Shown piece after piece: positions 1 to 11,700 of a stretch of 64,000 bases of DNA (within the stretch, counting starts at the first letter, position 1; each line of letters opens with the position of its first letter). The position numbers were made by a program, and so were the translations under genes. This stretch comes from Hypomesus transpacificus (lineage: Eukaryota > Chordata > Actinopteri > Osmeriformes > Osmeridae). Location of the stretch: contig NW_025813796.1 in the NCBI RefSeq assembly GCF_021917145.1, positions 372,001 to 436,000 of the forward strand, in the 5' to 3' direction. A model generated the notes under the pieces. It was not told the DNA's origin. It saw only the letters and a program-made list of their open reading frames with translations, and ran no database searches.

Positions 1-126
1 TCGGCATCAGGAATGCTACACGTGTCAGGACTGTGGACTGACTCTGCTGAAGAGGGGGCACTTCTGGGTAGGAGAGCATCTCTACTGTGGGAAACATGCC
101 TCTCAGAGGCATCAGAGTCCCAGATG
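1..126 (+). CDS. pdlim2: PDZ and LIM domain protein 2-like, last coding exon (partial)
   Basis: The window opens inside an exon whose frame (codons from base 2) reads the second half of a LIM zinc-binding domain and stops at a TGA at 124-126. The visible part has the HxxC, CxxC and C..H zinc ligands (H-Q-E-C, C-Q-D-C, Y-C-G-K-H), then GHFWVGE and a short tail ending in SPR. PDLIM proteins are PDZ-LIM adaptors that bind alpha-actinin and the actin cytoskeleton. The GHFWVG core and very short tail fit PDLIM2 better than PDLIM1, 3 or 4, whose LIM domains continue into a PPEGY-type tail. All upstream exons, including the PDZ domain, lie outside the window. Family assignment is firm; the paralogue call is from remembered family sequences. 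Confidence 0.75.
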
Positions 127-209
127 AGCCGAGGAACCAACAGGAACGGAGGCCGAATGTCTGATGTGATTACATGAGTACAGAAGATACATGGTGAGGG
201 TTTTTCAAT

Positions 210-348
210 TGGCCAAACGACCAAAACGATTCCCCTAGGTTTAATGGAAGAGGGGGGAACTGGACAATGTATTAACATTAACCAAATAGTGGAATTGTGT
301 TTATTTGACTCTATAGGTTAAATTGGAGCAAGAAAGGTCAAAGTAAAG
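210..348 (+). repeat. Dispersed repeat copy A
   Basis: From 210 the sequence reads TGGCCAAACGACC and then resembles 45765 onward for about 140-165 bases. Shared words include CCAAACGACCAAAACGA, TTCCCCTA and AACCAAATA. The start with TG would fit an LTR end, but no second terminus, target duplication or coding part was found, so the class stays open. It sits about 80 bases after the pdlim2 stop codon. Confidence 0.55.
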
Positions 349-1246
349 TTCAATTAAATTAATGTTTATTAACATTGAACATTAATTAAATAAATTACAA
401 AGCAAACATATTATAAAGTGAAGGTTTGAAATCTTACCTATTCTACCATGATTATTGGAAATCAGAGGGAGAAAGAGTAAGAGGTGAGCAAGGACAAGGA
501 GTGGGAGAAGCCAGAGCTGATGAAAAGCCCTCAGGAGATCAAGAATCTACAGAACAATGCTTCACAATTCCCTTTATACCCAATTATTATCTATAGAAAA
601 ACCAATGAGACCACATGTTGACCTTTGCTTATCAACACATGACCACAAATGCAACAGCGAGCAGTCAGGCAAAGACTCTGTTCAGCAACTCCAGTCTTTA
701 GCATATGAGAGGTGGGGGCAGGGGTTTCCTCCAGCCTACAATGGCATTTTCAACATAGACAGGAACCTATGCACTTTTATGGGACGTGCTTCTACAGATC
801 CATAAGGACATATGGCGTGGTGTCATTCTTCTTTGCTTAGGTTTTTTCAACAGCCATCGCTGAGAGACCTCTTGGCATTTGAAAATGTGAAATTCCCCAT
901 TATGTGCAGTAGGGGTCAGCCTTTACGCACTGTCTGCAAAAGCTACAGAAAAATGGCTTGTTTGATGATGTGTAACTGGACCCAAACAATAAACAACAAC
1001 AGGGTGTGGACTGTCTTAAAACATGGCTGACATGCTATTTGTATTAGACAGACATTGTGTCAGACAAGTGGTTAGTTCTTCAGTTGGGAGGCGAGTGAGA
1101 TATGTTCTTTAGATACTTTAGACATCCTCATGGTGAAGCAAATCAATACATGAATGGAAAGAGCCATATGTATAAGAGAAATGTACTTTCTGTGGCCACA
1201 GTAAATGCAGGGCTAAGTATACCGCTTCTGTGTGAACAACACAGAA

Positions 1247-1324
1247 GTGTGTGTGTGTGTGCGTGTGTGTGGGTGCGTGTGTGTGTGTGAGTGCGTGTGT
1301 GTGTGTGTGGTTGTGTGTATGTGT
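1247..1324. repeat. (TG)n microsatellite
   Basis: Interrupted TG dinucleotide repeat with occasional GC and GG steps. Confidence 0.9.
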
Positions 1325-2293
1325 ATTGGAGGTAGCCTAGTGCAGATATGCGGTGGCATTTGTAATAATTGTGTTTAATGGATACCAGCAAACCATGGGT
1401 CAGTTCGTCAGTGGATGGTTCACCAAATATGGCACCTGCCAGGCAGATTTAAGTATGTCTAGTCCACAATGCAGCTGTGAATTTCTTTTAGAAGATTGAC
1501 ATTTCATTTTTAATAAAAGCAGTTTCTTACAAGACTGCGTTATTTCTGTCTGAAAACTGATTTTTTTTTGTAGTGCTTTCATGTTTTATTTCCACCCCTC
1601 CAGTTTTTGGGAGATACGATGTTACCTAATCTCAAACCACGACTCTGATGTTGTGTTCTTTACTACAAAGAACACAAGCTGACATCCAGACATACTTGAC
1701 CCACATGCAGAGGGTATTGCAGAAAGCAGGTTATGCGACATGTCCTGGTTGGTTAACTTCCCAGCTGACACCCAAAGTTGTAGCAACATTGCCAGGTTGC
1801 TGAAAAATTGTGAATCAGCTGGAGGGTTAAGTTACCCGTTTATGTTACATAACATAACCTGCTTTCTGCAATACCCCCGCTGTCTTCAGCCTTCCACTTG
1901 TTTCTTCACTTGTATTTGCATATCCTAATAAGCTCTATCAGCAAACCTCAACTAAACATTACGAGTTATTATTCGTTAGAAAATTAGAATAACAATAATA
2001 ATAATAAAATGAATAATAATACATTTTAATCATGTTTGCAAGGTGAGAGGGGTCTGACTGTGCGTGATTGAATAAAAGCTTTCACTTTCTTCAGTGCTCT
2101 GTAAATGACCCACAGAGAAGTGGGTCGACTATATTCGAAGAGCCCCCGTATCTCCGGAGATGGGACGGAAACAACAGGGAGACTTGTCTGAGATATCAGT
2201 TGTCACAAGCTTGTCAGGTATCAGAGGCCAAACCACCCCGCCTTCGGCCCTGCTGTCTCGTTTTCCATTAAGTCATGGCGGAGGGGTATAGGA

Positions 2294-2299
2294 TATAAA
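2294..2299 (+). promoter_or_regulatory. Possible TATA box upstream of rab11fip1
   Basis: TATAAA in the context GGATATAAAGTAGG, about 470 bases before the chosen start codon. If used, it implies a long 5' UTR. No transcript evidence is visible, so this is only a candidate. Confidence 0.25.
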
Positions 2300-2766
2300 G
2301 TAGGCTGTTTGCTTCTTGGCTCCGAAAGGTTTTGAAATATTTTTTTATTAAAAGCGAACTGGTCGGAACTTGCTCTGTGTGCTCGAAATTATCTTAGAAT
2401 TAATAAGATAAATTGCCTAATAGACATTAAATACATTTAATGAATGATGCTTTTTAGAATTTGCACAGCCATTTAGGCCGTTCTTTTCCATTATAATTTG
2501 GGGCGGTAAAAGGTCAACGATAGGCATAATTTTCCTTTTCTGGAGTCTCAGTGTCAATTCTTATTCACTAATCTGGGGGAGTGTCTTAGCTCAGGCGAAT
2601 GCACTCTAAAGGCTTTCAGCGTCACCACACGGTAAACCACGCCCAGTCAGCTGTTTCCTAAGTATTCGCAAAGGTAAAACTTTCATCGAGGCGTTTGATT
2701 GTATTTTACACAGGGTTTTGCGGTATTTGGGAGGTTATTCCCGCATCTTTAACCTCATTGGCAGTC

Positions 2767-5700
2767 ATGTCACTAGCAGATCAAAGCCAACAGTGGTATC
2801 CAACAAGCGCACAGGTAACGGTGCTTCAGGCAAGAAATCTGAGGATAAAGGGGAAAAATGGCACCAACGACGCTTACGCCATCATGCAAGTGGCCAAGGA
2901 GAAATTCGCCACCTCTGTGGTGGAGAAGACCGTGTCCCCGATGTGGAAAGAGGAGGCCACGTTCGATCTGCAGCTGTTCCATCACGGTAACACAGAGCGT
3001 TGTACATTGCACGTCAACGTAATGCACCGGGCTCTCGTGGGACCAGACAAGTTGCTCGGACAAGCGGTGGTCAATCTGTTGGAGCTAAGTGCAATACAAT
3101 CCCGCAGTAAAACTGAGTGAGTGAACCATGTCCTCGTTACCTAGTCGAAACGAAAACACTACATTGACATCCAGTCCTTTGAATTAAGGTTCCTAACGTC
3201 CTTGAAGTCACTAACCTATTCGTAAAGAGTGCAATATCATTGAGAATTCCTTTAGGTCAGACGTAATCTCAAAGGTATTTGTTTCCAGGCCATAGACAAA
3301 TTCATTGGTCAGAAATGGAGTAATGCACCCTGCTTCTCCTCCATAAGCATTTCATCTGTACTCTGGTAGGGTTAGCCTTGGGATGATGAGCCCACCACCA
3401 TTTTCTCACCCATAGACTTAAATACAGGCTCTTTTAAAGTCCACAAGTCTGTATAGTATCACTTCTGTATGTTAATTCCACCACCCTCTACTACATAATT
3501 CAGTTCAGTAGCCCGAAGGCTTGTTTGTTTCCTCAGCACGCACAACACGATAAGCCGTCTCATAGCATTTCACTCTCATCATGGGACCTGCATTAGGCTA
3601 CCTCCGATGCACATACACACACAGCCTAATAATTTTCTACCATAATCTATTTATATTCACTTTGTCTATTTGATTGCCAGAACTTCAAACATGTCTTGTC
3701 CTCTCATGTCTCATGTCAAGCATCTGTGCCCTCTCAGAACATAACGAAGGGGCCTTTGAAACAAGGAGTCAGGCTGGAGACAGGGAGTCAGACTGGTCCT
3801 ATTACCTGCACAGCTCATGCTCTTTTTCCTTGTTTGACAGGGATGGGTCAATGTGACATTATTGTTATCATTGCCCTTTGGCTTAAATGCCAGACTTGTC
3901 TCTGTCTCGGTTCTTTTGCCATCCTCAGAGCTTTCCGGAACACACTGGTATGCTTCTGTGGAGAGGAGATTTATAGCTTCAAATGCAGTTTTTTGTGCCG
4001 CCTAGATAATGTTTAGGATGTTATAGTTACTTTCACCTCGAGCTCTGCAAGTTGTATTTGAATGGTTCTCCAAAAAACAAATTGTTTTCCTCTTTTGGGT
4101 CTGGATACCCAGCCTACTTATCTCAATGCACATCAAATTACCGTTTTAATTACCATCAATGAATTGATGAATGCGCTTGCAAATTGGTGTTGACTGAGCA
4201 GTCTGCATCTGATTCAGTGTTTTGTTCGTTTTTGGCTGTTTTGTACCTGATTTCCGAGGTCAGACCCAGCTTTAGCCTTGCATTCCTGAAAGTAGCTGGT
4301 TTCCTGCATTCTCTCTTCCAGGACAAGGGTAGACATAACAGACCATAATATGTTTAGCTTGGAGCTGATAAGTCAGTGTTACTGTTTGCAGTTTCTGCCA
4401 ATCCCCATGGAGACTTGCCGAGCAGAGGACGAAAGCCTCTGCAGCTCAGTCTCTATACCAATTCAAAGTCATTTCTGTGCTGTTTGTTTTTCTGTTTTGG
4501 ATATAGCTGAAAGTTGGTTGTTGATTGAAGTAGGTACAATTATGTTTCTCATCAAGCGGATGGAAACATGTTGGGCAAACAAAGGCGACAAAGATTCCAA
4601 ACAAGGTGTTATTTTTACGGGCAAAGAAGTGATTTGTTGAATAACTCAGTGGACTGAGAAGAAGAATTCCCTGAATGTGGCTTAACATCATATCGTGAAA
4701 GCTGGGAAAAGTGAGGGATTGTTTTGAAAGTAGAGATTTGCTCAGTACAGTGCTCAAAGATGCTCTAATTCCACATTATGGTAGATGAACATAAATATAA
4801 GGGTCATATTTCTGTCTGTTAGAATAAACAGACTACACATTACATCTCTCTTGGGACATGACTTCATTCCTGGGGCCTGGTCATACAGATATGAGAGTGG
4901 ATTAAATACAAATCTATTTTAGCTGCCACCCAACTAGACACACACACAACTGTGGCTTGAGATAAGAGAGGCTTCAGTCAAAGAATTGCTTTATCTGTCA
5001 TTCCGGGTGGCACAGGAAATGTATGTGCTGAAAAGACCATTCGAACCACAATAGGCGAAACGTTGAGTCAGAAAACGTGCCATCCTTTCCTGTTTGTCCT
5101 GACTGAGAACAGCACCGTGTCCTCTTCACCCAGGCATGAGACGACTTCTTAAGGTGTGGCTACAGTCGGCCTTTTTCAGAAAAGAATTAGCACCCATGTT
5201 CTCCACGGCCTCCACCCAACCAACCCTCTCTGGCTTATGTGGCAACTTCCCTTTCGTTAAAGCTGGAGAGAGTTACTTCTCCTCTTTGTCAACAGACTGC
5301 TGTTCATTATCTGTATTTTTTTTCATTAGACATTCAGTTATATCCCCATATCCGAATGAGTAGGGTTCGAAGCGAAGGACATGCCGTCTTCACAGAGCTC
5401 CCTGCGAGACAGCTTGACTTCACAAGCAGGATGATGATGAAAGGGTTTGGTTTTGTACCACAGACATTCTGTATGGAACGAGAAGGATCTTACCTTCTTT
5501 GGCTCACACTGCTCTCGCTCTGCTGCTGGCAGAATTGAAGCCCATGATAATGGTGGCAGATGGGGACCATGAACAAAATATAGGAGCAAGAGGTGTTCTT
5601 TGCTCTTTCATCCTGACGTGCCTTTATTCTGTATATGTCACATTCTGTAACGTGGCGAGGGAGGGAGGGAGGGGGGGGGGGGAGGAGGAGGAGGTTAGAC

Positions 5701-8700
5701 TCGGGAGTGGAGCCTCCCTTGTCACAAATGTGAGAGGAGGGTGTGTAGCTGGCCATGTTCAAGGTTGGGGTGGTTATTCTTGGAATCAAAGGCTTCTCTC
5801 ATGGAGGTGCTAACTAAACAGAACGTGTTTATATGAGGCACGTGAGCTTACCCACTTACTGCGTGCAATGATGAGATGCCCAGCGTCATTGGCCGCAAAG
5901 CCATTTCATGGGTCGGCTGTAAAGGTGTGGTTTGAAGGCTCACTGCTTGTTTCATGGCAAACTGATCATCACTGTGATAATCAGGTGTTTAACGACCCAT
6001 TTTATGACCTTCTTAATTCATACAGCTTGACAACAATGAAATGTTTCTGACCCAAGCACAGACTATAATTATGCAATGTTGTCATGTCATCTTTGTTTCA
6101 TGAGTTTCTTTGGCATGGACAGGTTTAACAACCATTTATTCAACTGATGTTGTTGTTCATCTACTTTTCTGTAATTCCATGTCTTGCCTTTCTACGGGAC
6201 TATAAGCAATGAAGTAGATACGAGCACATTCAAATTCGATCAAAATCCTCTAAATGAGACCATTTCTTTCTTTTTTTTCATTATTCTTTTTGGCAGTTAC
6301 TCATTTGTTTTATAGTGTGTCAGCAACAACCAATATCTCCAGGACCCTCTGTAGGCTTTGCCATTGGGTTCTAAACAAGATAAGAATGTGCATTCGTGGC
6401 ACCAGTCTTGTTATTGTAACCTCTCAGAAGATGTCCATAGGCACACACACACAGACAGACCCACACACAGAGACACACACACATTATGATCGTGTGCCTG
6501 TCTTTCTAGTTTCCTTCCAGAGTTCAGCAGGGTGTTCCACTGTGTGGTGAGCTGATGACCCCTGGTTCTGCCTGACAGAGATTTTTCGTGCTCGGTCAGC
6601 TCTTCATTGTTCAGAAACAAGTGTGTTGAGAGAGTACTTCAGATGACTTAAAAAAAAAAAAACGAACTTTACACCACATAATGCAGTCAGTCCCTTTAAG
6701 CAGTTAGCTCGTACTGCAGCATTATGGGATGTTTTATGTGCGGTTGTTGGTGGGTTACATAAACAGACAATCCAGACTGCATAAAATTGTTTAATTATGA
6801 TTTGCTTTTATAGAATGCCTATAAATCTACAGCCTTGCATCCATTGACTAATTTTATGTTTCGATTCCATGCTTGAGAAATGATAATGGTAGATTATCCC
6901 CTGCTGGGCATAGCCTTTGTTTTTGAAATGACATATTTTATTATAGCAGAGGAAACCCAGCTGTTAAATTATTTCAAAAGGATAAGTGCAATTTAACTTT
7001 ATGAGCTTTGTACACTATCATTATTGAACAATGCCTAACATTCATACAATGTTCCTTTTTCTTGATGGCACAGCTCATAATTACATCAACACAGACTTGC
7101 CAAAGCACTTATCGTCATCTTCCACAGCATCTCCACCTTAAAACCCCTCCACAGAAAACTAGGCTTTTTATTGTTTCCATGAAGGAGCAATCATTACATG
7201 GAACTACTGTAGACTTACTTTCCCATGAAAAATGTGAAAAAACATTTTGGAATTGACCTTCATAAAGATCGAGAGGCTTTCAGATTAGTTGGGTAACTTG
7301 CTTGTCTTCTGTCCTTTTCAACAGGTGGTTTCAGTTGTTGGATAAGGCTGGCAAGCCAGACAAAGACAGAGGGGAGGTCCTGGTGGACATCCAGTTCATG
7401 AGGAACAACATGACTGCCAGCATGTTTGACCTCTCCGCAACCGACAAGCCACACTCCCGCCTGGGCAAACTCAAGGACAAGGTCCGGGGCAAGAAGAAGG
7501 AAGGCCTCTCAGACTCTGCATCTGCTGTGGTGCCCTCCTTCACCCAGGTCCTGACTGACAGTGAGGGAGAAGGAGAGCCAGAGGGAGATGGGGCCGCAGA
7601 CAAGGAAGGAAAGAAGAAGAAGAAACACAAGTTGAAGTCGCTGTTCTCCCCCAAGTCGAACTTGCAGAGGAACGCGTCTCAGTCGATGTCGGTCCTGGGC
7701 ACTCTGCCAGAGAGAAACTCTTCTCTGACTGGTAGCCGATCTTCAGGCCTCAACATAGACTCCTCAGAGGGTGAGGGCAGTCTTGCAGTCCTTATGAAAA
7801 CGTCCTTATAGTTCCCTGCTCATTATAAAATTCTACAGATACAACAATCTCATACAGCCACATGAAGCTACCCAAATGGTTTTCCAAACTAATGATGTCC
7901 TTTTTCTCATTTTCCAACTTAGGTAAAAAGAAATTTAAGTTCCTGACCCATAAGCGCACAGGCAGCTCCGACAGTAAGGCTTCCCAAGGCTCTACCTTTA
8001 TCCTGGGGCGTTCCAGACAGGCCTCGACATCGTCCGCAGACCAGAGCAACATGTGCATCAATGGCAGTCACGTATACACCGAGGAGGCCCAGCCTCGCAC
8101 CTCCCGGGCAGGCTCCACCTTCAGCCTGGCCAGCTCAGGCCATGGCTCCATGGAGGACCTGCGCAGGTCCCAGGGCCGCAAGAGCTCCGTGGCCTCTGTG
8201 GACTCCCTGAAGGCTGGGAAGCAGCCTTTCCCGTGGGAGGAAGAGAGCATCGGGGATCAAGAGGAGCAGGAGGAGGAGGAAGGGGTTGAATTGGAGAGGG
8301 AGAGGATGAGGGTGGAACAGCTGCTGAGGAGGAAGCTATTGGACGAGGAACAAAGGGTGGCGGAAGAGGAAAAGAAGAGGGTGAGAGAGTTAGAGGAGGA
8401 AGACCGAATGAGAAGGTTGGAGGAGGAAGAGATTATCCGAAGGACTGAGCGGGAGAGGAGACGACTAGAGGTGGAGGAAAAAATGAAGGAGGAGAGGGAG
8501 AGGGGGGAAGAGAAAGAGAGAATTAGAAGGGAGGAAGAGGACAAAATAAGAATCAAAGAGCAAGAAAGGAAGAGGATTGAGGAGAAAAACAGGAGGATTG
8601 AAGAGGAGGAAAGAATTAGGAAGGAGCAAGACCAGAGGAAAGTTATGGAAGACGCAGAAAAGATTAGACTTGAGGAAGAGGAGAGAGCTGCGGAAGAGAG

Positions 8701-11700
8701 GAAAAAGACATTCATGGAAGAGGAGGTGAGGAGGGTGAGACGGGAACGCGAGGAAGAGGACAAGATCCGAGAGCAAGAGAGGTTGTTTGAAGAGGAGAGA
8801 AAGAAGGAGGAGGAATTTTTAAGGAGAGAGGAAGAGGCACGAATGGAGCAAGCGGACAAGCTGAGAGGTGAGATGGATAAAAGGAAGCGTGATGAGGAGC
8901 AAAGAATTAGGAGGGAGGAGGAGGAGGAGGGAGAAAAGTCGAGGAAGGAAGAGGAAGAGTTTGCACGTAGAAGAGCAGAAGAGGAGAGACAAAGGATGGA
9001 CGTGGAGGACAAAATGAGGAGAGAGGAAGAACGGAGACGGACTGAGGAGGAGAGAAGGAGGAAGGAGGAGGAAGATCGTGTGAGGGAGGAAGAAGAATCC
9101 AGACTTAGAAGGGAGGAGGAGGAGAGAAAGATTAGGGAGATGGAGGGAAAAAGAAGGGAGGAGGATGAATGCAGAAAGACAGAGGAGAGAAGAAGGAAGG
9201 AGGAGGAAGATAGACTGAAGAGAGAAGAAGAACAGAGACTGCAAGTGGAGGAAGAGGAAAGGGAAAGGTTGGACATGGAGGAAAAACTGAGGAGAAAGGA
9301 GGAGGAGCTGAGAAAGGAAGAGGAGGAGAGAAGGCGGTTGGAGGAGGAAGAACGTGTGAGGAAGGAAGTAGAAGAATTTAGACTGAAGGAGGAAGAGAAG
9401 AGAAAGATTAGGGATATGGAGGAAAAAAGGAGAAAGGAGGAGGATGAATGGAGAAAGACAGAGGAGGAGAGAAGAAGGAAGGAGGAGGAAGATAGACTGA
9501 GAGTGGAGGAAGATGAGAGACAGACTAAGGAACAGCAAAGACTGGAGAAGGAAATGGAGGAGAAAAGGAAGGAGGAGAGAGAGAGCGTCATGCGATTAGA
9601 GGAAGAGAGGTCGAAGGAGGAGGAAAGAAGGAAGTTTGAAGAGGAAAGCAGGAAGGACCAGGAAGAGAAAAAGAGGGTGGAAGATCAAAAGATGAAAGTG
9701 ATGGAGGAGAGAGAAAGGGCTAGGTTGGAGGAAGAGAGGAGAAAGGAAGCAAACTTGGAGAAGGAGAGGAGGATGAGAGATGAAGAGGAAAGAGAACGAC
9801 AGGAGCAGGAGATGATTAGGCTGGCTGTGACTGAGAAACAGATGGTTCTTCAAGATGGAGAAGGGGAGGCCCTGGTGGTCAAAAACCCATTTGAAGAAGT
9901 CCCTTCTGAAGATCCATTTGAAGACATTTCCTCAACGAATCCCTTTGAGGAGCCCTCTACTGCGCACTCTACTGAACCCCTCAACCGTACAACAAAAGTT
10001 TCAGCGGTCAAGCCAAGGTTAGTACTTGTAAACCTAGCTCATAAATACATAATTCAGTATACTGTGGCATGCACAAAGCTCTCTCACACACACACTGTAT
10101 CATTGCTCTAAGTTGTGCCTCGGCTTCCCTTCTTGTGTGGTAATCATGCTCCAGCTGTGTATAGACCACCTAACATCCTCACCCAGACTCCTCACTCCTT
10201 TTATCCTCAACCAAACCGTCAAATCTACTAACATTATCTTCACCCCTCAAACACTCCAGAATTTTTTGCTCGAAAACCTGTTGTGCCACCAAGTGGCATG
10301 TATTTACATCGTTAAATTTGATTCAGGACTGAATCGGAGACCAATTTAAATGTTTGGTACCATCCAAAGGTGGTTCAGTTAGCATGAAAATTATATGTAT
10401 TTTCTGTGGATGCTTTTGTGGAAAACGATGTTTGTTGACATAACTTTGTGTGGACGTAGTTCTATTGAAGTGGAAACAAGGTCATGGTAAATTGGTGTGT
10501 GAGCTCTAGGTGTCGGAGCCGTAGCAAAAATATCTAATTAAGGGCAAACCATGAAATCTGCAGTGGTGTGTGTGTGTGTGTATGTGCACATTTTGTCACC
10601 TTTGGCTGAGCACAGATTCATTCTTTGACTATTAAATTTCACCTCATTATATTAGATGTCATATTAAACATGGCGGAGCAGGACCAAAAAAGAACCATTA
10701 GCCAATTGAACTGAATTGCTTGGCTGCTGCAGTGACTGACTCATGGAAAGGCTTGTGGTTGAAGCTGAACCAAGTGGAGACAGTGTAGTGAAGACAAACA
10801 TGGGGTGACTCAGAGATACTAACAGAACTGTCATCTTGCAGTCATTACTTACTAATTTGTGTCTAAATCCATGATAGTGTGCTGTATTTTCTATGCTTGT
10901 TTCACTAACCGAAGTATTTGGCCAGACATATCTTTTTTACCTTTGATTTGAAATTATTTTACCAAGCAAATAAGTCCTTTTACCTTTCAATGTCTTGTGA
11001 ATTTCCTCCATTTTAGTACCCTAGATTAGAGATTAGGGCTTGTAACACCCCTGTATGTTAGTTTGGCTGATCTTAGACTCTTCCTTCTTCTATCATCATG
11101 TTTTGATGTGAATTTCCATACAATTTTGGAATTTAAAAGGCAACATTTAAAGGCAGGATAGGCAAGTTTTGCAAACCTAACAATTTTAGCTTTATTTTGG
11201 AAGGATTCAAACCAAAATATCACAAAACCAAGATATTTTGGTTAGAATCCTTTCAAAATCAAGCTAAAATCGTTAGGTAGGTAGACATATATTTTGGCAA
11301 ATATGACAAACTGCTTCTCAACAACATTTCCAACCCTGCCTTTAAATATGTCTGTAATTTGCTAATGTATTGCACATAGGCTAATTTATTGTTTGTATTT
11401 GTAAGCACTCGTGTTTAAGTAAATGTTTTGTGTTTAAATGTTTTGCGTTGCAGAACATCTGGAACGTGAATGTCGATGTAATCTCATTGTTTTATGTACT
11501 GCTGACGATTTGTTATTCCTTCATCCTGCTCTACCAGTTCCACCTCATGTTTGACCCCTCCCAAGCAATTGCTCTCCTCCAACCCTTTCTTCACTCCCTC
11601 TGAAGTTGAAGGCCCCACAACTCCCCCAATTGGCCACCAGGGTGTCAAAACGTCTCCAGACTCATCTGCAAGTGTGATAGAAAAGAAAAGACAAGCTCCT

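Larger units (their letters stand above)
127..2766. other. pdlim2 3' UTR/flank and rab11fip1 upstream region
   Basis: No coding exon is recognisable here. The first several hundred bases should be the pdlim2 3' UTR, with an AATAAA-like signal near 388-393. They hold one copy of a dispersed repeat (from 210) also found in an aak1 intron. A (TG)n microsatellite lies at 1247-1324 and an AT-rich ATA/AAT stretch near 1985-2025. The right end should hold the rab11fip1 promoter and 5' UTR. The short ORFs have no family features. Confidence 0.6.

Noticed and set aside
1247-1324. TG repeat frames on both strands
   Set aside because: Open only because the dinucleotide repeat encodes no stops; no gene features.
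5490-5813. Overlapping frames on both strands in rab11fip1 intron 1
   Set aside because: Both depend on a G-run and purine-rich repeat; no acceptor or donor joins them to rab11fip1.
8257-9591. 444-codon antisense open frame rich in Ser and Leu
   Set aside because: It mirrors the purine-rich E/R/K exon of rab11fip1; codons such as CTC, TCC and TCT cannot be stops, so the open frame follows from composition.
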